A stretch of DNA of 23,531 nt from Candidatus Woesearchaeota archaeon (GTDB lineage: Archaea; Nanobdellota; Nanobdellia; Woesearchaeales; UBA12501): assembly GCA_014729495.1 (NCBI GenBank), contig WJJV01000047.1:1-23531 (forward strand), in the 5' to 3' direction. Shown one piece after another: positions 1-8,832 of this stretch. A program made the position numbers and the translations under genes. Below the pieces are notes generated by a model. It searched no databases and was not told the DNA's origin. It saw only the letters and a list, made by a program, of their open reading frames with translations. The stretch's first letter is position 1. Every line of letters begins with the position of its first letter.

Positions 1-79
1 GTACTGAGTGTAGAGGGAAAACCAGTTACGTAAGTTCTGGTTTTCCCTTTACGAGTAGGGCAAATTGCGAAGCAATTTG
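1..79. repeat. Left composite hairpin repeat
   Basis: A tip sequence GTACTGAGTG (1-10) is followed by a perfect 12-bp hairpin, AGGGAAAACCAG (14-25) against CTGGTTTTCCCT (37-48) with an 11-nt loop. A second perfect hairpin follows, CAAATTGC (61-68), loop GAA, GCAATTTG (72-79). The same order of parts occurs in inverted orientation at 23207-23317, where the stems differ in sequence but keep their pairing. This points to a dispersed genomic repeat whose folded shape is conserved. Its function is unknown. Confidence 0.75.
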
Positions 80-230
80 ACCGTGTATGAGTCCATTGTT
101 GTTGCTGCCGTTAATGCCTTAAACTTTCCTTCCTGACCGTGTACGAATCCAATGTTGCTGCTGTATAGATCATAATGCCTTATAGATCATAAAACCCCCC
201 TGACTGTGTATGAATCCCTTGTTGTTGCTG
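78..230 (+). repeat. Three diverged copies of a ~30-nt unit
   Basis: Three related units lie at 78-108, 134-163 and 201-230, each close to TGACYGTGTAYGARTCC followed by a short variable stretch and TTGYTGCTG. The spacing between unit starts is 56 and 67 nt. A fourth copy lies inverted at 23207-23233. Between units 2 and 3 a 12-nt direct repeat TATAGATCATAA occurs at 164-175 and 181-192. The spacing is irregular and the units diverge, so this is not a CRISPR array. It reads as a decayed or variable tandem repeat attached to the composite hairpin element. Confidence 0.7.
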
Positions 231-304
231 TCATGTAAGTAAAATCCTCTCCTCTTTCTTCTGCCTATAAACCATCTATTCTTGCGTATATGAAAACAGA
301 AAAC

Positions 305-313
305 TTTATATAA
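305..313 (+). promoter_or_regulatory. TATA box for the first surface gene
   Basis: TTTATATAA with A-rich sequence on both sides is a close match to the archaeal TATA box. With the usual ~26-nt spacing, transcription would start near 335, giving a leader of about 80 nt before the ATG at 414. A purine-rich AAAAGGGG at 400-407 lies just upstream of that start and may serve as the ribosome-binding site. It is the only strong promoter-like site in front of cassette A. Confidence 0.6.
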
Positions 314-413
314 AAAACTCATATATTTCAGTGCATTCAGGCCTGTAATCCGGTTTTTTATGATTATCAGGCTTTTGGTCAATATTCAGCTTAAGGCTTA
401 AAAGGGGTTTATT

Positions 414-2567
414 ATGAATAGCAAGGGTCAGACTACTATCTTTATCATTATAGGAGCAATTATCCTCTTTTCTATGGTCGCTATATTCTATTTCCAGTCA
501 GAGCAGGTTGAACTCGCAGAGCTTCCTATTGTTACTGAAGAGGTTCCTCTCACAGCCCAGCCTGTGAAGGCTTATGTCCAGGACTGCATAAGGCAGCTTG
601 GAAGAGAGGCTATTGAGCAGATAGGCGCTCACGGAGGTTACATAGGTCTTGAGCCTTATCATACAACAGAATACACAAGGACTTTATTCTCTCTGGATCC
701 CACTGGCAGAAGGCCCACAGAGTCAGACGCAATCACAATGTCTGATGACTGGAAGATACCCTACTGGTTCCATATGGATTCTGCAAATGACTGCAGGGAA
801 GGATGCACATTCAGCGACATGAGGCCTCCTCTGAAGAGAGATGATGGCTCAAATTCAATAGAGAACCAGATTGACAGGTATGTTGACGCCAATCTGAGGG
901 AGTGCCTGAATGGCTTCTCAACATTCAGTGATCAGGCTGTGGAGATAACAGAGATTGGCGGCCTGAAGACAACAACCACAGTAGGAAGAGAGGATGTGAA
1001 CCTATTTGTTGAGTACCCTCTTGAGATACAGAGCGCAGACGGCACTTCAACAATATCTCAATTCTCGCAGGACTTTGATGTAAAGCTCAAGAGAGCATAT
1101 GATCTGGCTCTTGATATAACCAGCAAGGAAAAAAAGGGAAAGTTCCTTGAGGCATACGCTCTTCATCTTATCGGAGCTTACTCTGGCATGGATGAGGACA
1201 AGCTTCCTCCAATGGCAGGATCTGACATGAGCTTCAAGCCATTGTTCTGGTCTGAGTCAGACATAGAAGACAAGCTCACAGATATATTCTCAGTCTACAT
1301 TAACATTATGCAGGTCACAAGGACAGCAGGATTTGACATTAGCGCAGTAAGCTTTCCTGATGATCCTTTAAGGACAGGCCTCTATAGCTTTTCAGTTCTT
1401 CCAGCATCAGATGATTATTTTGATCTGGATGTGAATCTGAACTATCTGGGATGGCCCATGTATCTTCATATAACTGACGGAGGAAGAGTCTCACCAAGAG
1501 AATCTATAACACTGCCTCTTGTTTCAGCAATGATACCATTCCACAGGTATGATGTGCCTTATGATGTGTCATTTCCTGTGATGGTGACAATAAGGGATCC
1601 AGAAGCATTCAGAGGAAAAGGATACAGCTTCATGTTCGCTCTTGAGTCAAACATAAGGAACAACCAGGCTGTTGAAGGAGACACTGTGCAGGCAAGAATC
1701 CCTACAGATGTCACAGGCTCAGCACCATTCTGCGAAGAGAAACAGCTAAACAGCGGAGATGTATCTTTCAGGCTCATGGACACAGCAGGAAATCCTGTTC
1801 CAGATGCCACTGTGAGGTTTGCTGCACAGGGAGCAAGCTGTGTCATAGGATATTCACAGATGGATGGCGGAAGGGCTGTGTTCAGCGAAAAATTCCCTAA
1901 AGGAGCAATAGGATCAATAATTGTGCAGCATCCTGATTATCTGACTTACACAAAAGAGATCTTCAGGGCAAAGGATGATCCTCAGGATCTCGGGCTCATA
2001 AAGCTCACAGGATATGTGACAAAGAACGTGACAGCAAAGAGGATGGACATTGAGAAGGTTTCTGCAGGACCATTCGGATCTGCTGGATGGCATATCATCC
2101 CTATGAAGCACAATCTCAAGAACAATGAGAGGGCAATAATAATGCTTGAGAAGATACCAGAAAGCCCTTTTGAGGAAGAGGTATTTGCTGCAGCAGACAT
2201 CAGCAATGGAGGTATGGCTGAGATGCGGCTTGTTCCAGGAAATTACACTCTCAGAGTATCGCTTGTCCAGGAAGGGGTTACTGTGATAATACCTGAAGAG
2301 GAGTATGAAGAGGATGATGAAGAGGAGGAGATAGGCCCTACTGTGATAGCAAGGAATGAGGACTTCATGTCAGGCAACTATGAGGTTCAGGTGCGTATAG
2401 GCAACGGAATATACCATGACAATAAGGTAGAGTTCACAGCACTCAACTTCAATCTTGCCGGAACTCCAAGATCATATCTTGAGCATGATGATCTCGGAGC
2501 ATGGAGCAATGTCCAGAGAAAGGCAGAGAACAACAAGCAGTACATCAGGCCTGTGCTTGTGGACTAA
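414..2567 (+). CDS. Large exported protein with prepilin-like N-terminus (cassette A)
   Basis: A 717-aa protein of unknown function. The N-terminus reads as a class III (prepilin-type) signal: KGQ at residues 4-6 followed at once by a ~20-residue hydrophobic stretch, with predicted cleavage before Gln6. This would leave a membrane-inserted helix and an outside domain of about 690 residues. Residues ~40-70 (PVKAYV, then C, then a GGYIG motif) and ~391-411 (RDPEAF-x-GKGY) recur in the protein at 8833-10797, so the two are paralogs. Residues ~447-523 resemble a carboxypeptidase-regulatory (transthyretin-like) Ig fold. A very acidic run of about 14 Asp/Glu-rich residues lies near residue 630. It is much longer than a normal pilin (100-200 aa), so it is more likely an adhesin, a minor pilin-like tip or a surface anchor than a filament subunit. 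It heads cassette A, and the next gene starts 107 nt downstream. Confidence 0.85.
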   Translation: MNSKGQTTIFIIIGAIILFSMVAIFYFQSEQVELAELPIVTEEVPLTAQPVKAYVQDCIRQLGREAIEQIGAHGGYIGLEPYHTTEYTRTLFSLDPTGRRPTESDAITMSDDWKIPYWFHMDSANDCREGCTFSDMRPPLKRDDGSNSIENQIDRYVDANLRECLNGFSTFSDQAVEITEIGGLKTTTTVGREDVNLFVEYPLEIQSADGTSTISQFSQDFDVKLKRAYDLALDITSKEKKGKFLEAYALHLIGAYSGMDEDKLPPMAGSDMSFKPLFWSESDIEDKLTDIFSVYINIMQVTRTAGFDISAVSFPDDPLRTGLYSFSVLPASDDYFDLDVNLNYLGWPMYLHITDGGRVSPRESITLPLVSAMIPFHRYDVPYDVSFPVMVTIRDPEAFRGKGYSFMFALESNIRNNQAVEGDTVQARIPTDVTGSAPFCEEKQLNSGDVSFRLMDTAGNPVPDATVRFAAQGASCVIGYSQMDGGRAVFSEKFPKGAIGSIIVQHPDYLTYTKEIFRAKDDPQDLGLIKLTGYVTKNVTAKRMDIEKVSAGPFGSAGWHIIPMKHNLKNNERAIIMLEKIPESPFEEEVFAAADISNGGMAEMRLVPGNYTLRVSLVQEGVTVIIPEEEYEEDDEEEEIGPTVIARNEDFMSGNYEVQVRIGNGIYHDNKVEFTALNFNLAGTPRSYLEHDDLGAWSNVQRKAENNKQYIRPVLVD

Positions 2568-2674
2568 TGCCCTAATGTAATATCATAATGATATCATCAA
2601 TAACATCATATAATAAACAAAAAATAAACAAAACTTAATAAGTTAAGAGATCAGATAAGAAGCAGATAAAGAAA
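2568..2674 (+). promoter_or_regulatory. A/T-rich spacer with weak promoter signals
   Basis: A palindrome, ATATCAT-A-ATGATAT, lies near 2580-2594. Two weak TATA-like stretches follow, near 2606-2613 and 2634-2641. No Shine-Dalgarno sequence precedes the ATG at 2675. Read-through from 414 and an internal promoter are both possible. Confidence 0.3.
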
Positions 2675-5600
2675 ATGGAAAGCAATACACTGAAGACACT
2701 GGCGCTCTTCATGAGCTGCCTCATAATCAGCATCCCTTTCTACATCTCAGGAGTCCATGCTCAGGGAATGGGAGAGAGCATAACCATATTGAGCAGGTCA
2801 GGTCAGGATGATATTGAAGGTTTCATGGGTGTAGACGATAATGCAAAGATAACTGTCAATGCAAGACTCTCCAGTGAGCTTACAGATTCCCAGTCAATCC
2901 ATGCTTACCTGCCTCTTTTTGCCGCACCAGGATATTTCTCATCATGTGATCCCATACCAGGAGCATCAGGATACCAGTATGAATGCTATTTTGAATCATC
3001 TGACTCACCGCCAATGCCTGGAGTATATCCATCAAAGGTCTGCCTTTCAGGTCCTGGATGGTGCCGGCCTGACTGCTCATCATGCGCAGACATACCAACT
3101 CCTTATCTAAAGACATTTGACATGTACGTGGATGGCGAAGCCCCTGATGTCAATTCATTTGATGTCAATCCAAAGAACACCAATGGAGTGAGCCTTACAG
3201 CAAGCTATATTGTTGAGGACACACTATGCGCAGCATCTGTGTGCAGGAACAAGTGCGCAGGTCTGGACAAGATAGAGATAATTGATCTCAGCTCTGATGC
3301 AGTGCTTGCTGAAGAGGATATAAGCACCCAGCCTGATGACTGCAGAAAGAGCGGAACACTTGAGTTCTCGATGTCATCTGTCAGCAATGGAGTGACTAGT
3401 GTATGCCTCAAGGCATATGATGCTCTTGGACACTCAACATACGCAAGCGATAACTGTGTTGATGTGAACAAGGATGACAACGCACCGGTTATAACCATAG
3501 CAGATATATTTGACTCTAATGGAAGGGCTCCATTGAGGTATGTGAAAGAAGGCGGAAGCAATTCAATGGTGCTGGTCAATATAACATCTTCTGATCTTTT
3601 CGGGATAGACAGCGCAAAGGCAGACCTCACAGACTTCGGGCTTGGCAAGAGAACACTTGAATGCACAGGTGATACAGGCCTTTTCACATGCACAGACTCA
3701 TTCAATCTCCAGCTCTCAGACGAGACCACAGGAACCCTCAGCGTAGAGGTGAATGACTCTGGCGGAAACTCAGTATCAGACACAAAATCAATAACAATAG
3801 GGCTTGACACAGTTGCTCCTAAAGTGGACTATCTTCTTACTGACCATAACTACAATGCAACAGGATATGCAGGTCCTGGACTTAACACAGTCATAGCTGT
3901 GATAAATGACACAGGAGGAGTGGGCATGGGAGGAAGCCATGCCACTATATCTATAGATAGCGGATCCCCTGAAGATGCCACATGCACTGCTGCAGGCGAT
4001 CTATGGCTCTGCGCAATCTACAATGTCACAGCAAATGATGATCTGTCAGTGCTTGTCACAGCATCAGATGATGCAGGTAATGAGATGAGCCCTTACTCAG
4101 GCACAATAGAATATGATGATACTCCTCCTCTGCTGAACAATGTAACACTATTCAATCTTGCTGATTCTACACGTTTTGTCTTCTTCACTGGAGATGATAT
4201 GCTTGTGAGAGCATCATTGACTGATGACTCATCTGTGATGGATGATGCAGGAGTCTTCAATGTATCAGGAAAATTTACCGGTTTTGCATCATCTGCATTC
4301 AAGCAGGCAGAAGACTGCTATCCAAAGAATGAGTCCTGGATATGCGAATGGAATCTTATTGATGTGCTTGACGGAGATGTAACTGCTTCATTCAATATCT
4401 CAGATATTGTAGGCAATATGAACAAAAGCACAAATGCAAATCCGATCACAGACTTCTATGTGGGCATAATCAATGCGCAGGGAGAGGAAGAGATAATGCC
4501 TTGGCCTCCAGCACCTGTGTCTGTTTATCCTCAGGATACTAATGAGACAATTGATTACTGGGAGAATGAGCTTATTGCAGCATACCCTTCATTCGTGGAT
4601 TCTGAGACCACAAGGGTGATAGGGCATGATATATGGTTCAGGCTGAAGCTGAATGCAAAGGATCCTGATAATACCAACCTTCTTTTCAGCTCATTTGATC
4701 CTGCAACATGCGGAGCAGACTTTGACAGCTATGCTGACTCAACAGGCACTTTCCTTGTCAATCCTACTCCTAACTCAACAGAGCCATGGATAAAGGTGGC
4801 TATAAACAAAGGAATCATAGAGAAGAGCCAGCTGAAGTTCAACTGCACTATGACTCTGATATCGCTGAGAAACGGCAATGCTTCCATGCCAGAGATAGAG
4901 AACATAACTCTTATTGTTCCTGTCACTCAGGTTGAAGAGCTTGGAGACTCAGTAGAGGATGAGATAGATGCTGTTGAGAACGGCGCTCTAATAAGGATAG
5001 GCGACTGGATAGACTCAGTGGCAAAAGTGCTGGACATACTTGATACTTTATGCAGTATAATATACGCAATGAACGGCCTTGCAGGAGCATTGCATACTGC
5101 ATTTGCAGTGACAGCCCCTCTTGAAGGCACACCCTGGGATGGCATAGCAAGAGCATTCAATCAGCTGTCAAGATGGTCTGGGGATTTCTTAGAGAAAAGC
5201 GGATGGAAGAAGCTCATGACCTATTGCGGACTTCTCTCCTGTAACTTTAGAGAGTGCAATCCTGATGCAGATGATCCAGGAAGCGAGAAATGGTACTGCA
5301 AGCCTTACAATGCTATAATAGGTAATTCTGCTGTTGCAATAGTTGACTGGATGCCTTCATTATCTCAGAGCATGGGATCTCTTGCAAGCAAGGACTTCAT
5401 CTCAACAATATATCCAGAGGAGCTGCTCAAGGCAAGGGAGGGCGCTACTGATCTTACTGAGGAACAGAAAAAGACAGCAGCAATAGATGCAATACATGGA
5501 AATGTGAAGAGCAGCTTTTTGCTCAGTGTGGTCTCTTTATGCGTTCCTGGAATAATCTATAATCTCAAGAAGGCGAGGGATATAGAATGCAACTATCTAT

Positions 5601-5959
5601 TATGCCTGAAGCAGCAGGTTGCAGCTGGAGTGCCGGTCTATGCCTGCACTCAGATGAGAAGCTACCAATGGTGCCTTTTCTTCTGGGGAGAGGTGTTCAA
5701 TATATTCCCATTTGCAGGATTGATCAAAGGAATGATGTCACAGTTCGCAGGCATGTTCACAGATCCAGGAGTGCTGTTAGGATTCATGACAACATACTTA
5801 TGCAATAACGGCCCTCAGGAAGTGCAGGCTGCATGCAGGCTTTCAGAGCTTGCCCAGTCAATCCAGCAGATCCTGGACATATACCAGAGTATTGCAGAGA
5901 ATGAGAGCCTGTTTGACTTCAGCGAGAGCACAATATGCCAGGAGGCACTGGATGCATAG
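2675..5959 (+). CDS. Giant secreted Ig-like/Cys-rich protein with C-x-PGI module (cassette A)
   Basis: A 1094-aa exported protein of unknown function. Residues 1-30 form a classical signal peptide (hydrophobic core, then VHA-QG as cleavage site). Residues ~30-145 are Cys-rich. Residues ~150-600 hold about four or five Ig-like beta-sandwich modules, recognisable by repeated boundaries such as D-x-APxV or DxTPP and by D-A-G-N-like turns, with many N-x-S/T glycosylation sequons. From ~750 the protein changes character: a W-I-D-S-V, L-D-I-L-D amphipathic helix (~778-790), hydrophobic segments, paired cysteines, then C956-V-P-G-I960 followed by N-L and further spaced cysteines. The same C-terminal order occurs in the 1788-aa protein at 10931-16297 around C1076, so the two share a core module and differ in their Ig-like arms. 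Likely membrane-anchored on the outer face. The next gene follows after 21 nt with a good ribosome-binding site, implying co-transcription. Confidence 0.8.
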   Translation: MESNTLKTLALFMSCLIISIPFYISGVHAQGMGESITILSRSGQDDIEGFMGVDDNAKITVNARLSSELTDSQSIHAYLPLFAAPGYFSSCDPIPGASGYQYECYFESSDSPPMPGVYPSKVCLSGPGWCRPDCSSCADIPTPYLKTFDMYVDGEAPDVNSFDVNPKNTNGVSLTASYIVEDTLCAASVCRNKCAGLDKIEIIDLSSDAVLAEEDISTQPDDCRKSGTLEFSMSSVSNGVTSVCLKAYDALGHSTYASDNCVDVNKDDNAPVITIADIFDSNGRAPLRYVKEGGSNSMVLVNITSSDLFGIDSAKADLTDFGLGKRTLECTGDTGLFTCTDSFNLQLSDETTGTLSVEVNDSGGNSVSDTKSITIGLDTVAPKVDYLLTDHNYNATGYAGPGLNTVIAVINDTGGVGMGGSHATISIDSGSPEDATCTAAGDLWLCAIYNVTANDDLSVLVTASDDAGNEMSPYSGTIEYDDTPPLLNNVTLFNLADSTRFVFFTGDDMLVRASLTDDSSVMDDAGVFNVSGKFTGFASSAFKQAEDCYPKNESWICEWNLIDVLDGDVTASFNISDIVGNMNKSTNANPITDFYVGIINAQGEEEIMPWPPAPVSVYPQDTNETIDYWENELIAAYPSFVDSETTRVIGHDIWFRLKLNAKDPDNTNLLFSSFDPATCGADFDSYADSTGTFLVNPTPNSTEPWIKVAINKGIIEKSQLKFNCTMTLISLRNGNASMPEIENITLIVPVTQVEELGDSVEDEIDAVENGALIRIGDWIDSVAKVLDILDTLCSIIYAMNGLAGALHTAFAVTAPLEGTPWDGIARAFNQLSRWSGDFLEKSGWKKLMTYCGLLSCNFRECNPDADDPGSEKWYCKPYNAIIGNSAVAIVDWMPSLSQSMGSLASKDFISTIYPEELLKAREGATDLTEEQKKTAAIDAIHGNVKSSFLLSVVSLCVPGIIYNLKKARDIECNYLLCLKQQVAAGVPVYACTQMRSYQWCLFFWGEVFNIFPFAGLIKGMMSQFAGMFTDPGVLLGFMTTYLCNNGPQEVQAACRLSELAQSIQQILDIYQSIAENESLFDFSESTICQEALDA

Positions 5960-5972
5960 CATGATAATTAAT

Positions 5973-5980
5973 GAGGTAAT
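5973..5980 (+). promoter_or_regulatory. Ribosome-binding site for the 567-aa secreted protein
   Basis: GAGGTAAT matches the archaeal Shine-Dalgarno core GGAGGTGAT closely. It abuts the ATG at 5981. Spacing fits the next in-frame ATG at 5984 better, so either may be used; the products differ by one Met. Confidence 0.6.
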
Positions 5981-7684
5981 ATGATGAGAAAGAAGAATAT
6001 CACTTTGGCAATCTTGATGATAATAGCAGTTGCAGTGACAAGCCACATGGCTGCTGCACAGGTCACAAGCTGCAGTCAATTAGCAAAATCTGGTTATAGA
6101 TGTATTGAAGAGTCAACTAGTTCAACCTGCTTCACAGGGATATGTCCTGGTCCTGCGAATATAAAATGCTGTATTCCAGATTCAGCTGGAACACAAGATC
6201 CTGCTGGTGATGGGAGAACAGCTGAACAATCTCCAACTGGGGAGCCTGCAACACCTCCAGCATCTGCTTCAGACATAACTCCAGATAATCTAGGAGATCC
6301 TACTACTGACAGAAGAAACACATACTATCCAGCTGACGACACAGAAACTGTTTATGGAAGCGATGGCAGGACATATGAGCCATTTGAAGAAGAAGGAGAA
6401 TGCGATGACTGCGTTAACATCGGCGGAGAACAGTACCGTGATACTGGAAGGGTTCCAAGAGATATAAGCAATCATATAGAAGAGCAACAAAGAGAAGGTA
6501 CACAAGATATTTCTCCTGATGTAAGGATGTATCCTCCGCCAAGCGGAGCAGAAGGCTTTGAAAGGATACCTGGTGTTGAGTTCACAGCACCAGACGACAA
6601 TAAGTATGTCAGGATAGAGGACTGCACAGGTGTCGCAAGTAACGCTGACTGTCCAACAAGAATATTCACTGTTGATGATGAAGGCAATCTTGGTGAAGAA
6701 GCAGAGTCAAGTGTCCTTGAGGGAATGTCTCCAGAAGAATTAGCTGCTCTTGAGAGGAATTCAGAATATACACAATACCTGCAGAAGAGCAGGTTCACTG
6801 TTGCACAGGGAATGGCATTGGGAAGCTCAATATGGCAGCTCTTCACAGCAGAAGAAGGGGGATTTGGCTGGACAAACCTGCAAGTGGTATATGATGAATG
6901 GATGGCTCCTTTCAATGAGTTCTTTGCCACGCAGTGGGGAATGGCTGTTGCAGGAAGATGGGAAGAGAGCATATGCGCGCTCTCGCTTGACTTTGAAGGG
7001 CTTGCAGCAGACGATGGAGTTCTGCTTCCACCTGGATTCACAGGACCAGCAGCATGGGTCGCTGCAGAGAGACAGCTATTCACATACCCTGATGCTGATG
7101 ATCCAACCCAGACATTGCAGGATTACTTCTACAAGATCACATTCTCAGTCAGCCCTGCAGGACTGACAGAGGATTCAGGAAAGGATGACTGCGATGATGA
7201 GATAGATTTCTTCATCTCTTTTGACGGAGGAGGAGATGGAAAAAGGCTTGATATTGATGGTGATGGGGTATTCAATCAGAATGATCATGTCATACTCTTG
7301 TGCGATGAGGGTGCTTATTCACTAAAAGGCGCGAGCGCATTAGTCCTAAGGTCAACTAAACAATTCAGCAGAGTATGCATTAATTTTGAGGGTGTTGACT
7401 GGAAGCCTAGTGTAGAGGAACTGCTTGACAGCGGACATAAGGTATGCAATGACATTGAGAGAGCAGGCTATGATCCAGGACTTGGAGACTGTCCATACTG
7501 CGTACTTTCAGGAACAGGAGCCACTATGGGAGATGTTGGACTTCCAGATATTGACATAGGAATAGACATAGGCGGCGGAGGCGGTGGAGACGATGATGAC
7601 GATGGTCCTGATCCATCTGATGTTGAGAACAGACCCACACCAGGATCAGCTGAAGAAGGAGCAGGAACTCCAGGATTTGCATAA
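5981..7684 (+). CDS. Secreted Cys-rich, acidic protein (cassette A only)
   Basis: A 567-aa secreted protein of unknown function. Residues 1-26 are a signal peptide ending AAA before Gln27. Residues 31-64 form a compact six-Cys module (C31, C41, C50, C55, C63, C64) ending CPGPAN-x-x-CC, a pattern seen in extracellular enzymes and binding proteins. A Pro/Thr/Asp-rich linker (~65-190) follows, then a Trp-rich helical part (~270-330). Residues ~423-438 contain a D-x-D-x-D-G calcium-loop-like motif (LDIDGDGVFNQND), and the tail (~528-545) is a Gly6-Asp5 low-complexity run. There is no second membrane segment, so it is probably released or held by partners. It follows the giant protein by 21 nt. 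Cassette B has no separate counterpart; its C-terminal third may correspond. Start at 5981 or 5984. Confidence 0.8.
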   Translation: MMRKKNITLAILMIIAVAVTSHMAAAQVTSCSQLAKSGYRCIEESTSSTCFTGICPGPANIKCCIPDSAGTQDPAGDGRTAEQSPTGEPATPPASASDITPDNLGDPTTDRRNTYYPADDTETVYGSDGRTYEPFEEEGECDDCVNIGGEQYRDTGRVPRDISNHIEEQQREGTQDISPDVRMYPPPSGAEGFERIPGVEFTAPDDNKYVRIEDCTGVASNADCPTRIFTVDDEGNLGEEAESSVLEGMSPEELAALERNSEYTQYLQKSRFTVAQGMALGSSIWQLFTAEEGGFGWTNLQVVYDEWMAPFNEFFATQWGMAVAGRWEESICALSLDFEGLAADDGVLLPPGFTGPAAWVAAERQLFTYPDADDPTQTLQDYFYKITFSVSPAGLTEDSGKDDCDDEIDFFISFDGGGDGKRLDIDGDGVFNQNDHVILLCDEGAYSLKGASALVLRSTKQFSRVCINFEGVDWKPSVEELLDSGHKVCNDIERAGYDPGLGDCPYCVLSGTGATMGDVGLPDIDIGIDIGGGGGGDDDDDGPDPSDVENRPTPGSAEEGAGTPGFA

Positions 7685-7705
7685 TCATGCCATTCATCCA
7701 AAACA

Positions 7706-7713
7706 TTTATAAT
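7706..7713 (+). promoter_or_regulatory. TATA box and RBS before membrane protein A
   Basis: TTTATAAT lies 41 nt before the ATG at 7747. The expected transcription start is near 7736, which leaves a leader of only about 10 nt holding the G-rich AAGGGGGG at 7737-7744. The site suggests the membrane protein gene can be transcribed independently of the genes upstream. Confidence 0.5.
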
Positions 7714-7746
7714 CAATTCATATGATTATATATTCAAAGGGGGGAT

Positions 7747-8727
7747 ATGATGACTGAGAAAAAGGATGACAAAGACACAAAACCAAAGCACGAGAAAGAG
7801 GACAAAGAGACCAAGAAGCATCCATCCAGCCCTAAGGATGATGCAGAGCACAGTGCAAAGCAGAGCCACGAATCTGGGCATAAGAGCCATCATGACCTGA
7901 AGCCTCCAAGTCATCCCCACCACAGGAAGCATGAGGCAGGCTATGTTATCAATGAATTCTCTCACTGCCTTGCAAGCCTGAAGGGCCTGAAGTCATTCAA
8001 GGCGCTTATTGTTGCATCATTTGACATACTGTTCTATCTTATAATCATAGGCATGACACTGCTCAGCTCATGGATTGTCACAATGATAGCAGAGCCTCTC
8101 AAGGACGCAGATCCCTCAATGCTCATGACAAAGTCAGCAGAATCCCTTGCTCAATTGCAGTCATCAATCTCAAGAGTTGTGCTTCTTTTGCTGATAATCA
8201 TGATAATCTATGTGCTGCTTTCGCTGGCTGCATTCATATTCACAAGATACCTTATATGGACAACCATTCTTGAGAAGAAGATGAGAGTGATATCATTCCT
8301 TAAGTTCGCTCTCTTGAATCTTATGTGGTTTGCTGTGATAGGCCTGTTGATGGGAGGGCTGATATCATTATTCACATCAATATCATCTCCAGTGCTGCTG
8401 CTGGTGTTCTCAATACTGGCTTTCATAGTGCCAGGCATTGCTGTGGTATATTTCACATACATAATGTATTACCTCTTTGTAAGCACAGACAAGGTGATAC
8501 CCTCATTTACAGGAGCATTTGTGAAAGGAGTTAAGAGATTCAAGAGGCTTTGGCTGCCTGCACTGCTGATAATTTTAGTATTCGGCATATTCTCATTCAT
8601 ATCAATGCTTTCAAACTTCATGCCAGGCATGATAGCTGATATATTTGTAGGCCTTTTGCTGATAATAGTCGCTACATGGATCAAGATATATGCTGCAGAA
8701 GCCATAGGCAGGTATGTTCAGCATTGA
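7747..8727 (+). CDS. Six-helix membrane protein with Lys/His-rich N-terminal tail (cassette A)
   Basis: A 326-aa integral membrane protein of unknown function. Residues 1-65 are hydrophilic and packed with Lys, Asp, Glu and His (13 His), probably a cytoplasmic tail. Six hydrophobic helices follow at about 88-113, 143-166, 186-210, 214-242, 269-289 and 294-316, separated by basic loops such as EKKMR and KRFKR. The helix order and several loop patterns match the protein at 16357-17211, which closes cassette B, so the two are paralogs. No transporter or enzyme motif is evident. A role in assembling or anchoring the surface proteins is inferred from position only. The ATG at 7747 follows an AAGGGGGG ribosome-binding site; the ATG at 7750 is an equal alternative. 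Confidence 0.8.
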   Translation: MMTEKKDDKDTKPKHEKEDKETKKHPSSPKDDAEHSAKQSHESGHKSHHDLKPPSHPHHRKHEAGYVINEFSHCLASLKGLKSFKALIVASFDILFYLIIIGMTLLSSWIVTMIAEPLKDADPSMLMTKSAESLAQLQSSISRVVLLLLIIMIIYVLLSLAAFIFTRYLIWTTILEKKMRVISFLKFALLNLMWFAVIGLLMGGLISLFTSISSPVLLLVFSILAFIVPGIAVVYFTYIMYYLFVSTDKVIPSFTGAFVKGVKRFKRLWLPALLIILVFGIFSFISMLSNFMPGMIADIFVGLLLIIVATWIKIYAAEAIGRYVQH

Positions 8728-8832
8728 GCAGATCCTGAGCAAGCTTTTGAGAACGCTCTTTAGGATATGCTCTGAATCATCTGCACTCTTTAGGTGCATC
8801 ATGCATAATACAGAATCATGCTGGTAATAAAT

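Noticed and set aside
78..230. CRISPR array
   Set aside because: The three units diverge in sequence, spacings differ (56 and 67 nt start to start), the intervening sequences are partly repeated themselves, and no cas gene is in the window.
170..382. A 70-codon minus-strand reading frame in the left non-coding region
   Set aside because: It runs across the tandem repeat units and the TATA box of the first surface gene, has no ribosome-binding site, and encodes no recognisable motif.
3205..3810. A 201-codon minus-strand reading frame inside the first giant gene
   Set aside because: It lies fully antisense to a clear secreted-protein gene, is rich in Ser/Leu/Val as expected of an antisense shadow, and has no promoter or ribosome-binding site. 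The same holds for the 203-codon antisense frame at 6472-7083.
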